From NCBI RefSeq assembly GCF_023516215.1, contig NZ_CP097349.1, positions 62,001-126,000 on the forward strand: a stretch of DNA of 64,000 nt. Reading direction: 5' to 3'. This DNA comes from Cytobacillus pseudoceanisediminis (lineage in GTDB: Bacteria > Bacillota > Bacilli > Bacillales > Cytobacillaceae). This document shows, in pieces, positions 28,888 through 37,069 of this stretch (positions within the stretch are counted from its first letter, which is position 1; every line of letters begins with the position of its first letter). The notes under the pieces are model-generated. The model did not search any database and was not told the origin of the DNA. It saw only the letters and a list, made by a program, of their open reading frames with translations. The translations under genes were made by a program, and so were the position numbers.

Positions 28888-29103
28888 AAAAAATCCTCCG
28901 CCTTATTCATTAAAACTATTGAAACACAAAAAACCCCAGAAAGGGGCACTTTTTTATCAGTGTCCACTATCTAGGGTATAGTTCAGCGTGCAGGTGCTTT
29001 TTTCTTTGCCCACTTTCGACACTGCGGATTCAAATTAACACAGGTAAACAGTCATCTTTTTTCTTTTTCTCATAAAATTGAAATGATGGAAAGGGGGAGA
29101 AAG

Positions 29104-30291
29104 ATGAAAGTCAAAGTCCGGTCCGGAGACTCCATCTGGTATTACAGTCAGCTCTTTATGGTGCCAATCAATCTCATTGCTGATTCCAATCCCGGCGTAA
29201 ATCCTGCATTGCTGCAGATAGGCCAGGAAATTAATATTCCCGGCTTTACACTGCAAAATTATACGGTAAGACCAGGAGACACCTTTTGGAAGCTGAGTAC
29301 TTCCAGAAACCTCTCTGTAGATGCTCTTCTCCTGGTTAATCAATCCCTTAATCCAAACAGTCTGGCCCCCGGTACAGCCATAAAGCTGCCAAGGCGGGTA
29401 ATAACTCCAATTGTATCAGGCAGGAGAAGTTATGCTTACAAAGCTTTAACAGCCGATATTACCATGCTGTCGGATATTTATCCGTTCATAAAGGTAAAAT
29501 CAATTGGCCAAAGTGTCCTTGGAAAGCCAATTCAGGAGATACGTCTGGGAAAAGGGAATAAGAAAGTGCAAATTAATGCATCCTTTCATGCAAATGAATG
29601 GATTACAACCCCTATATTAATGGCTTTGCTGAACAGCTTTCTCTTATCCATAACAAATGTCCGGCCGATAAGAGGCGTGTCAACAATGCCTTTATATAAT
29701 TCCGTTGACCTTTCCATAGTGCCGATGGTGAATCCTGATGGAGTAGATCTTGTCTTAAATGGGCCACCTCCAGAACTCAGGGAAGAAGTGATTGCCATAA
29801 ATAGGGGAAGCACTGATTTCACAGGCTGGAAGGCCAATATTAGGGGTGTAGATTTAAATAATCAGTATCCTGCCAAATGGGATTTTGAAAAAGAGAGAAG
29901 TGAACAAAATGCTCCGGCACCAAGAGATTATCTTGGGGAAGCCCCGTTAACAGAACCAGAAGCCATAGCAATGGCGGAACTGGCAAAAGATAATCAATTC
30001 GATCGAATGCTTGCCTTCCATACACAAGGAGCAGAATTTTATTGGGGATTCGAGGGATTGGAGCCGCCGGAATCACAGGTACTCGCGCTAGAGTTCGAGC
30101 GTGTCAGCGGGTATAAAGCAGTTCAATACATTGATAGTTTTGCGGGTTATAAGGATTGGTTCATACAGGAGTTCCGGAGACCGGGATTCACAATTGAACT
30201 TGGAAGAGGCATCAATCCCCTGCCCCTGTCACAATTTGATGATATTTATGAAGAAGTGCTGGGCATTTTTCTTGCATCGCTTTATATGTGA
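29104..30291 (+). CDS. yqgT: LysM-containing M14-family gamma-D-glutamyl-diamino acid endopeptidase
   Basis: A 395-residue peptidase related to B. subtilis YqgT and to endopeptidase I of spore-forming bacilli, which cut gamma-D-Glu-diaminopimelate bonds of peptidoglycan. Two LysM domains occupy about residues 1-97. The zinc carboxypeptidase domain has HANEW (His and Glu ligands), AFHTQG (third ligand) and IELGRG (catalytic Glu). ATG 29104 follows GAAAGGGGGAG. No signal peptide is evident. It follows the IS and a former glcK terminator. Confidence 0.9.
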   Translation: MKVKVRSGDSIWYYSQLFMVPINLIADSNPGVNPALLQIGQEINIPGFTLQNYTVRPGDTFWKLSTSRNLSVDALLLVNQSLNPNSLAPGTAIKLPRRVITPIVSGRRSYAYKALTADITMLSDIYPFIKVKSIGQSVLGKPIQEIRLGKGNKKVQINASFHANEWITTPILMALLNSFLLSITNVRPIRGVSTMPLYNSVDLSIVPMVNPDGVDLVLNGPPPELREEVIAINRGSTDFTGWKANIRGVDLNNQYPAKWDFEKERSEQNAPAPRDYLGEAPLTEPEAIAMAELAKDNQFDRMLAFHTQGAEFYWGFEGLEPPESQVLALEFERVSGYKAVQYIDSFAGYKDWFIQEFRRPGFTIELGRGINPLPLSQFDDIYEEVLGIFLASLYM

Positions 30292-30390
30292 AAAATTAAC
30301 CTTGAAAATGTTTCTTTATTGTATTTTAGTGAAACAGACATTAAAATAACTATCATACTAACTTCACAAGCCAATAGTTCTATGGTAACC

Positions 30391-30431
30391 GGCCGCTTTT
30401 CCAAATCGAAGACGGAAAAACGGCTTTTTCC
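30391..30431 (+). terminator. Terminator of yqgT
   Basis: GCCG-x-TTTTCC and GGAAAA-x-CGGC arms are followed by a T-run at about 30424-30429. Confidence 0.82.
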
Positions 30432-30515
30432 TATTAAATACATTAATTCTATTATTTTTGAAACATTTTCATGCCGTTTACGTACTTATATTTAGGGAGA
30501 TAAGGAGGTGCGGAT

Positions 30516-31677
30516 TTGTTGGACACTCAATCTACATATCAAGGGAAGCTTCTTTTTTTATTTTTTGTTATGATGGTTTCCCTATTTTTAATAACCGGCT
30601 GTGAACAGCCGGAAAAAGCAGAGATGCAGCAAAAAAAGAATCAAGAAACAGAAGCCTCTGAACCGTCCGCACCACCTGATAATGCTGAAAATAGGAACGT
30701 TAAGCCTATCCGGATTAAAGAAGGGGAATTTCAGGGAGCAAATGGCTGGCTCAACGATGATAAAATTGTTTACACTGTAAGTGAGGGAACAGCTTCCAGG
30801 GTTTTTTCTTATAACCTCTTTTCTGGCGATCAAAATCTTCTCTATGAAAGTTCACATCCGATTGCGTCCGTAACGGTCAGCCCGGCTGGCAAATACATTC
30901 TGATTCGAACATCACCAGGAACCTATGAAGGAACTTTAACCGCGATAAAAGCAAATGGGAAAGTTGTTTGGGAGAAAAATATATCTGGCTTTGACTTTGC
31001 TGTTGAGTGGAACCCTTATCATGAAGAATCATTATTAATTTCTTCATTTACTGAAGACTGGGACTTTACTTCCTACCATATCGACATTGCAAAAGGTACA
31101 TCAGAAGAATTAAACCTAAGGGAGCCTTTTGCCAAATGGGGGATTCAAATCTTCTTTTTTCCTTGATTGGGGCAATGAAAACCCGTCACTTTTTGCACCG
31201 CTGGTTAAACAATCTATTGATGGAAATAATGAAACCAAGGTTTTGGCAGACATTTTTCAATTCGATGCTGCCAAAGACAGGCTAATGACCATCACTGTGC
31301 CGGCAGATCAGTCAGATCAGGCTATGTATACTTTTATGGATAATGACTTCAGGAAGTTATCTTCAATCTCAGTACCTCATTTGACAAGGTTTTCGGATTG
31401 GCTGGTACCGTATTATGACTGGACTCCTCAGGGCATCATAACTTTTCAGCCATTGTATAGCGCTGAAAGTGATATGTATGCAGGGGGATTTCAGCTTATA
31501 TCCGTTGACAGTGAAACAGGAGATAAGGAAGTGCTTCTGGAAGACATGGAAAATGCGCCGCTCAGCTGCTCACCTAATGGGACAGCCTGTTTAGCGGGTT
31601 TTTATCTCGAAGAATTAATAATGCCTGACAAAAGAGAAATCTTTCGGTTAGTAGAACATAACGATAAATCAAGTTAG
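30516..31677 (+). pseudogene. yqgU: YqgU-like lipoprotein (frame broken twice)
   Basis: A secreted lipoprotein. The hydrophobic signal ends in the lipobox LITGC, followed by a Gln/Glu/Pro-rich linker and a beta-propeller-like body (SVTVSPAGKYILI). Two single-base additions, in the G5 run 31138-31142 and the T6 run 31155-31160, give about 387 residues and restore KWGDSNLLFFLDWGNENP. The start is one of two adjacent TTG codons after AAGGAGGTG. It matches yqgU in B. subtilis by order. Function unknown. Confidence 0.83.
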
Positions 31678-31693
31678 ATAGAGGGGTAAAGAT

Positions 31694-32008
31694 ATGGCTA
31701 TTGCAGACGTTACTGTTATTCCAATTGGAACGGAAACACCAAGTGTCAGCAGTTATGTGGCAGACATTCAGCGTGTATTAAAAAAGTATGAAGAAAGCGG
31801 TAAAATCCGATTTCAGCTGACACCCATGAATACCATTATTGAAGGGGAACTTACTGATTTGTTTGAGGTCATCCAGGCAATGCATGAAGTCCCTTTTGAA
31901 AAAGGCCTAATGAGGGTGGCAACTAATATCCGCATTGATGACAGACGTGATGTCAAAAGGAAAATGGAAGAGAAGGTCCGAAGGGTTGAAAGTCAGTTAA
32001 ATGGCTAA
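31694..32008 (+). CDS. yqgV: MTH1187-family thiamine-binding protein YqgV
   Basis: A 104-residue cytosolic protein with a ferredoxin-like fold, of the MTH1187/YkoF group known to bind thiamine or hydroxymethylpyrimidine. Family segments VIPIGTETPSVSSYV and FQLTPMNTIIEGEL are present. The ATG follows AGAGGGG, 16 bp after yqgU, so the two are probably co-transcribed. A terminator follows. Confidence 0.92.
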   Translation: MAIADVTVIPIGTETPSVSSYVADIQRVLKKYEESGKIRFQLTPMNTIIEGELTDLFEVIQAMHEVPFEKGLMRVATNIRIDDRRDVKRKMEEKVRRVESQLNG

Positions 32009-32010
32009 AA

Positions 32011-32049
32011 TAAAAGGGCTCCCCATTGAGGGAAGCCCTTTTATTTTTT
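32011..32049 (+). terminator. Terminator of yqgV
   Basis: AAAAGGGCT-x-CCC and GGG-x-AGCCCTTTT form the stem, followed by T-rich sequence. Confidence 0.88.
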
Positions 32050-32105
32050 AAAAGTCAAGCATCAGACGCCATCTGCTAATGCTTAGCAGGCTGGTTGCGC
32101 TTTTC

Positions 32106-32279
32106 TTAGTGAACAGCAGGATATCCACTGTTAATTATGGTCATTACAGAGAACCATCCGAAAACAGCAAGTGTTCCTACAGCAAAAACCAAGCCAAGGA
32201 AGTTCTTGTTTTTCAGTGCGCTAAACGCACCAAAAGCTGCAAGAACTGCGACTAATGCAAAAATGATTGGTAGTCCCAT
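32106..32279 (-). CDS. yqgW: DUF2759 small membrane protein YqgW
   Basis: A 57-residue protein with two hydrophobic helices around a short basic KNKNF turn, fitting the DUF2759 family and yqgW by position. ATG at 32279 follows AAAGGGGG; a longer reading frame exists but its starts lack a ribosome site. Function unknown. Confidence 0.72.
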   Translation of the reverse strand: MGLPIIFALVAVLAAFGAFSALKNKNFLGLVFAVGTLAVFGWFSVMTIINSGYPAVH

Positions 32280-32402
32280 TAAAACAGCCCCCTTTATTTC
32301 GTGATCAGCAGGCAAAAGCCATATCAAAATCATTCTTCAGGTTATATACCCATTATGTAAAACCAAAGTATTACATTCGTCCTTTATTTTATATTTTTTC
32401 TT

Positions 32403-32882
32403 CTATTTGTCGAGGTCTAAAAATGACACTTGTATGTCATATGCTTCAGCAATGCCGATTATTAAATCCTTTAAGTGAAGTTCTGAAAAATAAACCAATG
32501 GCACTTCTTCTTCTTTTGCGGTAAAGACTAAATGCTCCTGAAATTGATAGACAGCCATCCGGACATCTTCTGCACTGCCCCCGGTTATAGTAAAGGCGCT
32601 AAGGAGCTCGGTGAACAAGCAGAACCCGCTGTCTGTTTCTATGGCAAAGTCATCAAAAGTTTCTCCCTTTACACCAGATTTTATGTACCAGAGATTAAAA
32701 AATTCTTCGAATAGCCCGGCTTCGACAAGTACACTTCTTGTGAATTCGGCATGAGCCATCTGCTCAAACAGAAACGTGCTCTGCTGAAAATCGAACAGTT
32801 CAGTCTCTTTTTTTATTAGATCCATGAATTCGGGCACATCTTGAATAATATAGCTGGCTTCAACACCAAATAGGATTTTCAT
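32403..32882 (-). CDS. Hypothetical protein
   Basis: A 159-residue acidic cytosolic protein with no signal peptide or membrane segment; phenylalanine and glutamate are frequent (FDFQQSTFLFEQMAHAEF). The ATG follows AAAAGGAG, a strong ribosome site, so the gene is real. I do not recognise the family. It stands opposite to yqgX, starting 88 bp away, with promoters probably back to back. Confidence 0.7.
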   Translation of the reverse strand: MKILFGVEASYIIQDVPEFMDLIKKETELFDFQQSTFLFEQMAHAEFTRSVLVEAGLFEEFFNLWYIKSGVKGETFDDFAIETDSGFCLFTELLSAFTITGGSAEDVRMAVYQFQEHLVFTAKEEEVPLVYFSELHLKDLIIGIAEAYDIQVSFLDLDK

Positions 32883-32970
32883 CTTATTCTCCTTTTGCAG
32901 ATATAAGGCATTCCATTCTGATATAGTGTAAAATAATAAACAATTAAACCAACACTGGGAGGTGTAAGCA

Positions 32971-33606
32971 ATGGAATGGAATCAGATCCCTCTTGGCCCA
33001 TTGCAAACAAACTGTTATGTTCTTTCGAATGAAACCAAAGATTGTTTAATCTTCGATCCGGGTGAAGAGAGCGGAAAACTAAGCGGTATTATTGAACAGA
33101 AAGGACTAAAACCTCTAGCTGTAATTCTTACTCATGCTCACTTTGATCATATTGGCGCTGTAGACGAAATAAGAGATGCATTTTCTATTCCTGTATACAT
33201 ACATGAAAAAGAAGCAGCATGGCTTTCAGATCCAGCCTTAAACGGATCTCACCTTTTTAAAATAGGCAAGCTGATAAAAGCAAGGCCCGCCGACCATATT
33301 ATAACAGGGGAACAAGAGTTGAGCATAGGTGAATTTAACTTGAAAATTCTAGAGACACCAGGCCATTCTCCGGGCAGTATTTCACTATATTTTGAAGATG
33401 CAGATCTCGTGGTTGCCGGGGATGCTTTATTCAGCGGGAGCATTGGACGCACAGACCTTCCTGGCGGCAATCATCAGCAGCTTCTTGAAAGTATACATAA
33501 TAAGCTTTTAACATTGCCTGAAGAAACAGAAGTACTCCCTGGACATGGACCGGTAACGACAATTGGGCAGGAAATGGATTCAAACCCCTTCCTGAATGGG
33601 TTCTGA
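32971..33606 (+). CDS. yqgX: Metallo-beta-lactamase-fold hydrolase YqgX
   Basis: A 211-residue cytosolic hydrolase of the glyoxalase II-like branch. The two-metal motif reads THAHFDHIG; further ligands are in TPGHSPGS, AGDALF and LPGHGP. Relatives act on thioester or persulfide adducts of low-molecular-weight thiols; bacillithiol would be the expected partner in Bacillus, but this is inferred. The ATG follows GGGAGGTG. It ends at a strong terminator. Confidence 0.92.
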   Translation: MEWNQIPLGPLQTNCYVLSNETKDCLIFDPGEESGKLSGIIEQKGLKPLAVILTHAHFDHIGAVDEIRDAFSIPVYIHEKEAAWLSDPALNGSHLFKIGKLIKARPADHIITGEQELSIGEFNLKILETPGHSPGSISLYFEDADLVVAGDALFSGSIGRTDLPGGNHQQLLESIHNKLLTLPEETEVLPGHGPVTTIGQEMDSNPFLNGF

Positions 33607-33615
33607 ATGTAAAAT

Positions 33616-33649
33616 AGAAAAGCCCTTCTCCAATGAGAAGGGCTTTTCT
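33616..33649 (+). terminator. Terminator of yqgX
   Basis: AGAAAAGCCCTTCTC (33616-33630) pairs perfectly with GAGAAGGGCTTTTCT (33635-33649). Confidence 0.93.
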
Positions 33650-33811
33650 GGGGATGTTTTATTCATATAAAAAATGGGAGGGGATATAGTTAAGCTACTA
33701 CATTAACAATATAACAGAGAAAACACTATGTCAATAGTGAAAAAAAGTGATCAAAACAAGATTGCATGGCTGTTTCCAATAAGCTAGAATTTTTTAAAAA
33801 AGGGAGTTCTT

Positions 33812-34872
33812 ATGCGGAATTTTTTAATGAATTTTATAGAAAATACTCCTCAGCAAATGATCAGCTATGCTGAATATATCCAGCAGGCCCTGTATCATTC
33901 CGAATATGGTTATTATATGAAAAACACACCAAAAATTGGGCCGGCAGGAGATTATATAACAAGCAGCAATATTTCTGATATATATGGAAGGACGATTTCA
34001 AAGTGGTTTTTTCAGATGGCAAAGGAGTATAAGCTGCCTTTTCAGGTCTGCGAAATAGGGGCGGAAATGGGCGTTTCGCCCGAGCTTTTATTGATGAATG
34101 GAAGCTTATTGCTGATGAAGAGATTCATTACTGCATTTTTGAAACAAGTCCCTATCACAGAAAGCTGCAGGAGGAACAGATTGTATTTTCTGAAAGTATA
34201 AGACAAATAGATAGCTGGAATGAAATCACCCCATTTTGCGGCATGATTTTTTCAAATGAGCTGTTTGATGCCTTGCCCGTACATGTGGTTGAAAAAAGGA
34301 AGGATCAATTGCATGAAATTATGGTTACCGTAAAAGAAGGGGAGCTTGCAGAGATAGCTGTGCCATTAACAAATGGAGATATTTACTTATTTCTTGAAGA
34401 AAGCGGTCTGTCACCTAGCAATGGCCAAAGAATTGAAATTCCTCTGCAAATGGAACAGATGATCAAGAGCTTGTCTGCTGCTCTGGATAAAGGCATTGTA
34501 CTGACTGCCGATTATGGGTATACAGATGAGGAATGGCAAGAGCCGATGAGAAGGGATGGAAGTCTTAGAGGCTATTACAAGCATTCTTTAATGAATAATG
34601 TACTCGAGCACCCTGGAAAGATGGATATAACCAGCCATATCCATTTCGATTCCCTGATCCGCATTGGAGAAAAGGAAGGGCTGAACTTCCATTTTAAAAT
34701 GAGACAGGACGAATTCTTGCTGTCTGCAGGCATACTACAGGAACTTGAAGATCATTATGATTCTAACCCGTTTTCTCCTATCAGCAAAAGAAACAGGGCA
34801 ATCAGAAGTCTGATTATGCCTTCAGGTATGAGTTCAGCATTTCACCTGGTTCTTCAGGCTAAGAAAATATGA
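33812..34872 (+). pseudogene. MidA/NDUFAF7-type SAM-dependent methyltransferase (frame broken)
   Basis: A COG1565 (DUF185) methyltransferase. N-terminal YAEYIQQALYHSEYGYY and GPAGDYITSS are typical. The SAM-binding motif I reads as EIGAEMG in the given frame, but one extra G in the GG at 34063-34064 restores EIGAGNG and continues through FETSPYHRKLQ to NELFDALP and the C-terminus, 353 residues. Mitochondrial relatives methylate an arginine of respiratory complex I; the bacterial target is unknown. ATG follows AAAGGGAG. Confidence 0.85.
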
Positions 34873-34879
34873 GAAAAAT

Positions 34880-34908
34880 AAAAAAGCGATGGTTTCATCG
34901 CTTTTTTA
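34880..34908. terminator. Bidirectional terminator
   Basis: AAAAAGCGATG (34881-34891) pairs with CATCGCTTTTT (34896-34906), serving the methyltransferase and yqgY. Confidence 0.9.
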
Positions 34909-34917
34909 TATCGGCAA

Positions 34918-35163
34918 TTAGTGGCCGCCCGCGCCTGGTGTCATCATAAATGTTGACCAATAAGTGAAGCCTACGAAGAAAACAGTCAAGTATGCTCCAA
35001 AAACATAAATATACATACGTTCGGAAAGCTTTAAGTAGCTTAAAAGCAGGAAAAATCCTGTTTGGCCGAAGAAAATCAGGGACGTTGTATACATGTCGCC
35101 AAGGTAAAACATAACTGCGAAAATTCCCGTCCAGAAGCCTAATACTCTGTACATACGATCCAT
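34918..35163 (-). CDS. yqgY: DUF2626 membrane protein YqgY
   Basis: An 81-residue protein with three hydrophobic helices and a YLKLSERMYIY turn, of the DUF2626 family, ending in GAGGH. ATG follows AAAAGGAGGG. Function unknown; conserved among Bacillaceae and in the same place as B. subtilis yqgY. Confidence 0.88.
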   Translation of the reverse strand: MDRMYRVLGFWTGIFAVMFYLGDMYTTSLIFFGQTGFFLLLSYLKLSERMYIYVFGAYLTVFFVGFTYWSTFMMTPGAGGH

Positions 35164-35313
35164 ATGTATCCCTCCTTTTACCCTTACAAGTCCATCACTA
35201 CAATATTATAAAGTAAATGCTTAATAAAAGTAAATAATGGTTTCAAAATAGTCCAGAAAAGAGCAGGAAAAACGATATGCTTGTTAAGCTGGTTTTTTCC
35301 TGGATCTGTTTTT

Positions 35314-36010
35314 TTAGTTTCCAACAAATGCCTGATAGGAGCATGCATCACAGCCAGTCAGCATATTTTGCTTTTCCACCAGCTGAATAGAATGAAACAA
35401 ACTTTCGAACATACCCTTCAAATATTCATTATGCATATTGCACACAGGCTCTCTGTGGCGGGCTGCAACTTCTTTAAATGGGCAATTATAAATTTGGAAA
35501 TAGACAATAGTCTTTTCGGCGTTTACATCAAATTCAGGATGAAAACCTGACATATCGGCAGCATGCTTTAGGATGTTTAATTTCTGGTCAAAGGTAAGTT
35601 TTTCTGTTCCTGCAAATCTTTTAAGCTCTTGCTGGATCAGTTCTCTGCCAAATTTCTTTCCTGTCGAATACAGTGCCTTTCTGCCTTCTTCACCTAACTC
35701 CAGCATTGTCTCCATGGTTATTTTTGCAAGCAGCTGATAATCCCTGTAAGGAAAATGCAGCTGAATCACGTCATCAGATAACCGATATAAGCGGCTTGGC
35801 CTTCCGCCTTTGCCTGTTTTTTGTTTCAGATACAAGCATATTGACATCTTCGAGCTTGGATAAATGCAATCTTGCAACATTGGGATGAATGCTGAAATTA
35901 TCTGCAATCTCCTGTACGGTCACATCTTTATGTCTTTTCGTAATGTATTGATAAATATAATAGCGGGTTGGATCGGATAACACATTAGTTATTTTTAATG
36001 TTTGCTCCAT
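35314..36010 (-). pseudogene. ArsR/COG2345-like HTH regulator with C-terminal cysteine cluster (frame broken)
   Basis: A transcription regulator of about 231 residues. The N-terminal winged helix-turn-helix (LSDPTRYYIYQYITK, NFSIHPNVARLHLSKLE) is followed by a long helical part. The C-terminus carries YNCPFKEVAARH, VCNMHNEYLKG and GCDACSYQ, a Cys-x13-Cys...Cys-x2-Cys layout like Fe-S or metal-sensing SufR-type regulators (inference). The frames join if one base is removed from the T6 run 35817-35822; this is one of two breaks needing a deletion rather than an addition. ATG follows GAGGTG. Divergent from mgsR. Confidence 0.8.
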
Positions 36011-36164
36011 TTATTGTCACCTCAAAAGGGTAATTTATTCCCGAGGTCATCAGCTGTCACTTATATGAATGAGCTGGCGCCTTCCTGGCATGCTTCCATT
36101 ATAATACAGTCGATTTAGGTTAACACTGTAATCACTATAAGTTTAGAAAATGTTCACAAATGAA

Positions 36165-36217
36165 GTTTAATTACGTATACAAATGTGTATACGTTTATTG
36201 TACAAATGATGTACAAT
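36165..36217 (+). promoter_or_regulatory. Sigma-B-like promoter and two dyads upstream of mgsR
   Basis: GTTTAA (36165-36170), 14 bp, then GTGTAT (36185-36190) fits the sigma-B pattern GTTTAA-N12-15-GGGTAT. ACGTATACA (36173-36181) and TGTATACGT (36186-36194) form a perfect dyad over the spacer and -10. A second perfect dyad, ATTGTACA/TGTACAAT, lies at 36197-36217. The dyads look like repressor sites for an unidentified protein. Confidence 0.65.
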
Positions 36218-36256
36218 TTAAGTAAAATAATATTGAAGTTTGTGAGGAGAAGAGTT

Positions 36257-36610
36257 ATGAGCCAATTGACATTTTTCACATATCCCAGCTGTACTTCCTG
36301 CAGAAAGACGAAAAAATGGCTGACAGCCCATTCAATTGATTTTGAAGAAAGGCATCTCTTCAGGGAGACTCCATCATCAAGAGAATTACTAAAAATACTT
36401 TCCTTAACAACAAGCGGCCTTGACGAACTGCTCGCTACCCGCAGCCAGACCTATAAAAAACTGGAACAGAACCTTGAGGAATTATCTTTATCAGAAGTGG
36501 TGCAAATAGTAATTAAGGAGCCAAAACTGCTGCGGAGGCCCATACTGACAAATGGAGATAAAATTGTCATAGGCTATAATCCGGATGCATTTAAGAATAT
36601 TGCCAAATAG
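36257..36610 (+). CDS. mgsR: Spx/MgsR-family stress regulator
   Basis: A 117-residue ArsC-like protein of the Spx/MgsR group. The redox pair is Cys12-x-x-Cys15 (YPSCTSCRKTKKWL), and the C-terminal RRPILTNGDKIVIGY segment is typical. Such proteins act through RNA polymerase rather than by binding DNA alone. In B. subtilis, MgsR (YqgZ) controls a subset of the sigma-B general stress regulon, which agrees with the sigma-B-like promoter here. ATG 36257 follows GAGGAGAAG. Confidence 0.9.
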   Translation: MSQLTFFTYPSCTSCRKTKKWLTAHSIDFEERHLFRETPSSRELLKILSLTTSGLDELLATRSQTYKKLEQNLEELSLSEVVQIVIKEPKLLRRPILTNGDKIVIGYNPDAFKNIAK

Positions 36611-36619
36611 ATTTTATCG

Positions 36620-36755
36620 CAGTCTAACGGGCAGTAAAATTCCCGTTACAAGAATCAGAGGAATCAATTGAGGATAAGTGGTGGGCAAAATGCCCGTATA
36701 GGCCCGATTGGTTCAACTAACAATCAGTGGGTTATAAAAAAACCACTGATTGAAA
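36620..36755. repeat. Multi-hairpin intergenic element
   Basis: A gene-free stretch with three inverted repeats: TAACGGG/CCCGTTA (36625-36648), GGGCAAAATGCCC (around 36685-36697) and CAATCAGTGG/CCACTGATTG (36721-36752). From memory similar blocks occur in other Bacillus genomes, so it may be a small non-coding mobile repeat. No reading frame. Confidence 0.55.
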
Positions 36756-36772
36756 TTTGAAATTTCACTTTA

Positions 36773-36808
36773 TGGGAAATGCGTATAGATTGCGCATTTC
36801 CTTTTTTT
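36773..36808 (+). terminator. Hairpin with T-run
   Basis: GGAAATGCG and CGCATTTCC arms, then seven T residues (to about 36808). Probably ends transcripts from mgsR. Confidence 0.75.
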
Positions 36809-36811
36809 GTA

Positions 36812-36844
36812 GTAAAAAAGGAAGGAACACCTGGTGTCCTTCCA
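36812..36844 (-). terminator. Terminator of tRNA-Gln
   Basis: On the minus strand GGAAGGACACC pairs with GGTGTTCCTTCC and is followed by a T-run, just past the tRNA 3' end. Confidence 0.85.
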
Positions 36845-36850
36845 TAATTA

Positions 36851-36922
36851 CTGGGCTAGCAGGATTCGAACCTGCGCATGACGGAGTCAAAGTCCGGTGC
36901 CTTACCGCTTGGCTATAGCCCA
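36851..36922 (-). tRNA. tRNA-Gln (anticodon TTG)
   Basis: On the minus strand a 72-nt cloverleaf: acceptor arms TGGGCTA/TAGCCCA, D-loop AAGCGGTAAGGC, anticodon arm CGGACTTTGACTCCG with anticodon TTG (reads CAA), and T-arm GCAGGTTCGAATCCTGC. CCA is not encoded beyond the discriminator G. Confidence 0.96.
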
Positions 36923-37069
36923 TCAATTCATTTGGTACACTTTTATTATGAAAAGAAAAAAATAATTTATTCACAAATTCGTCAAAAAGATTTGCCGAAA
37001 TATGGAGGTTATACTCGGGATTAGGCGAATTATTATCTATAACAATTAATAAAGGTGGTGCATAATTAG

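Larger units (their letters stand above)
27516..28985 (-). mobile_element. IS3-family (IS150-group-like) insertion sequence, 1470 bp
   Basis: A complete element. Its ends are inverted: the left begins TGAACTGTGCCCC and the right, reversed, begins TGAACTATACCCT; both then match at GGACA and further in at an AAAAAG-GCC block. A 3-bp duplication GCG flanks it (27513-27515 and 28986-28988). It encodes orfA and orfB joined by an A6G slippery site. Both frames are intact, suggesting recent insertion. An internal hairpin with a T-run lies near 28930-28956, just inside the orfA-proximal end. Confidence 0.93.
27497..29003 (+). terminator. glcK terminator split by the IS insertion
   Basis: The left arm AAAAAAGCGCCTG (27497-27509) is complementary to CAGGTGCTTTTTT (28991-29003), with one G-U pair. 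Removing the element and one GCG copy brings the arms together around an 8-nt loop and makes a standard terminator. As read, the arms are about 1.48 kb apart, so the original hairpin cannot work normally. Confidence 0.82.

Noticed and set aside
27516..28985. The IS as part of a larger island or defence locus
   Set aside because: The flanks are ordinary core genes with a 3-bp duplication at the ends; no cargo genes are present.
36935..37068. ComK boxes (AAAA-N5-TTTT pairs) upstream of comGA
   Set aside because: Only imperfect A- and T-runs are present; none fits the paired K-box spacing well enough to call.
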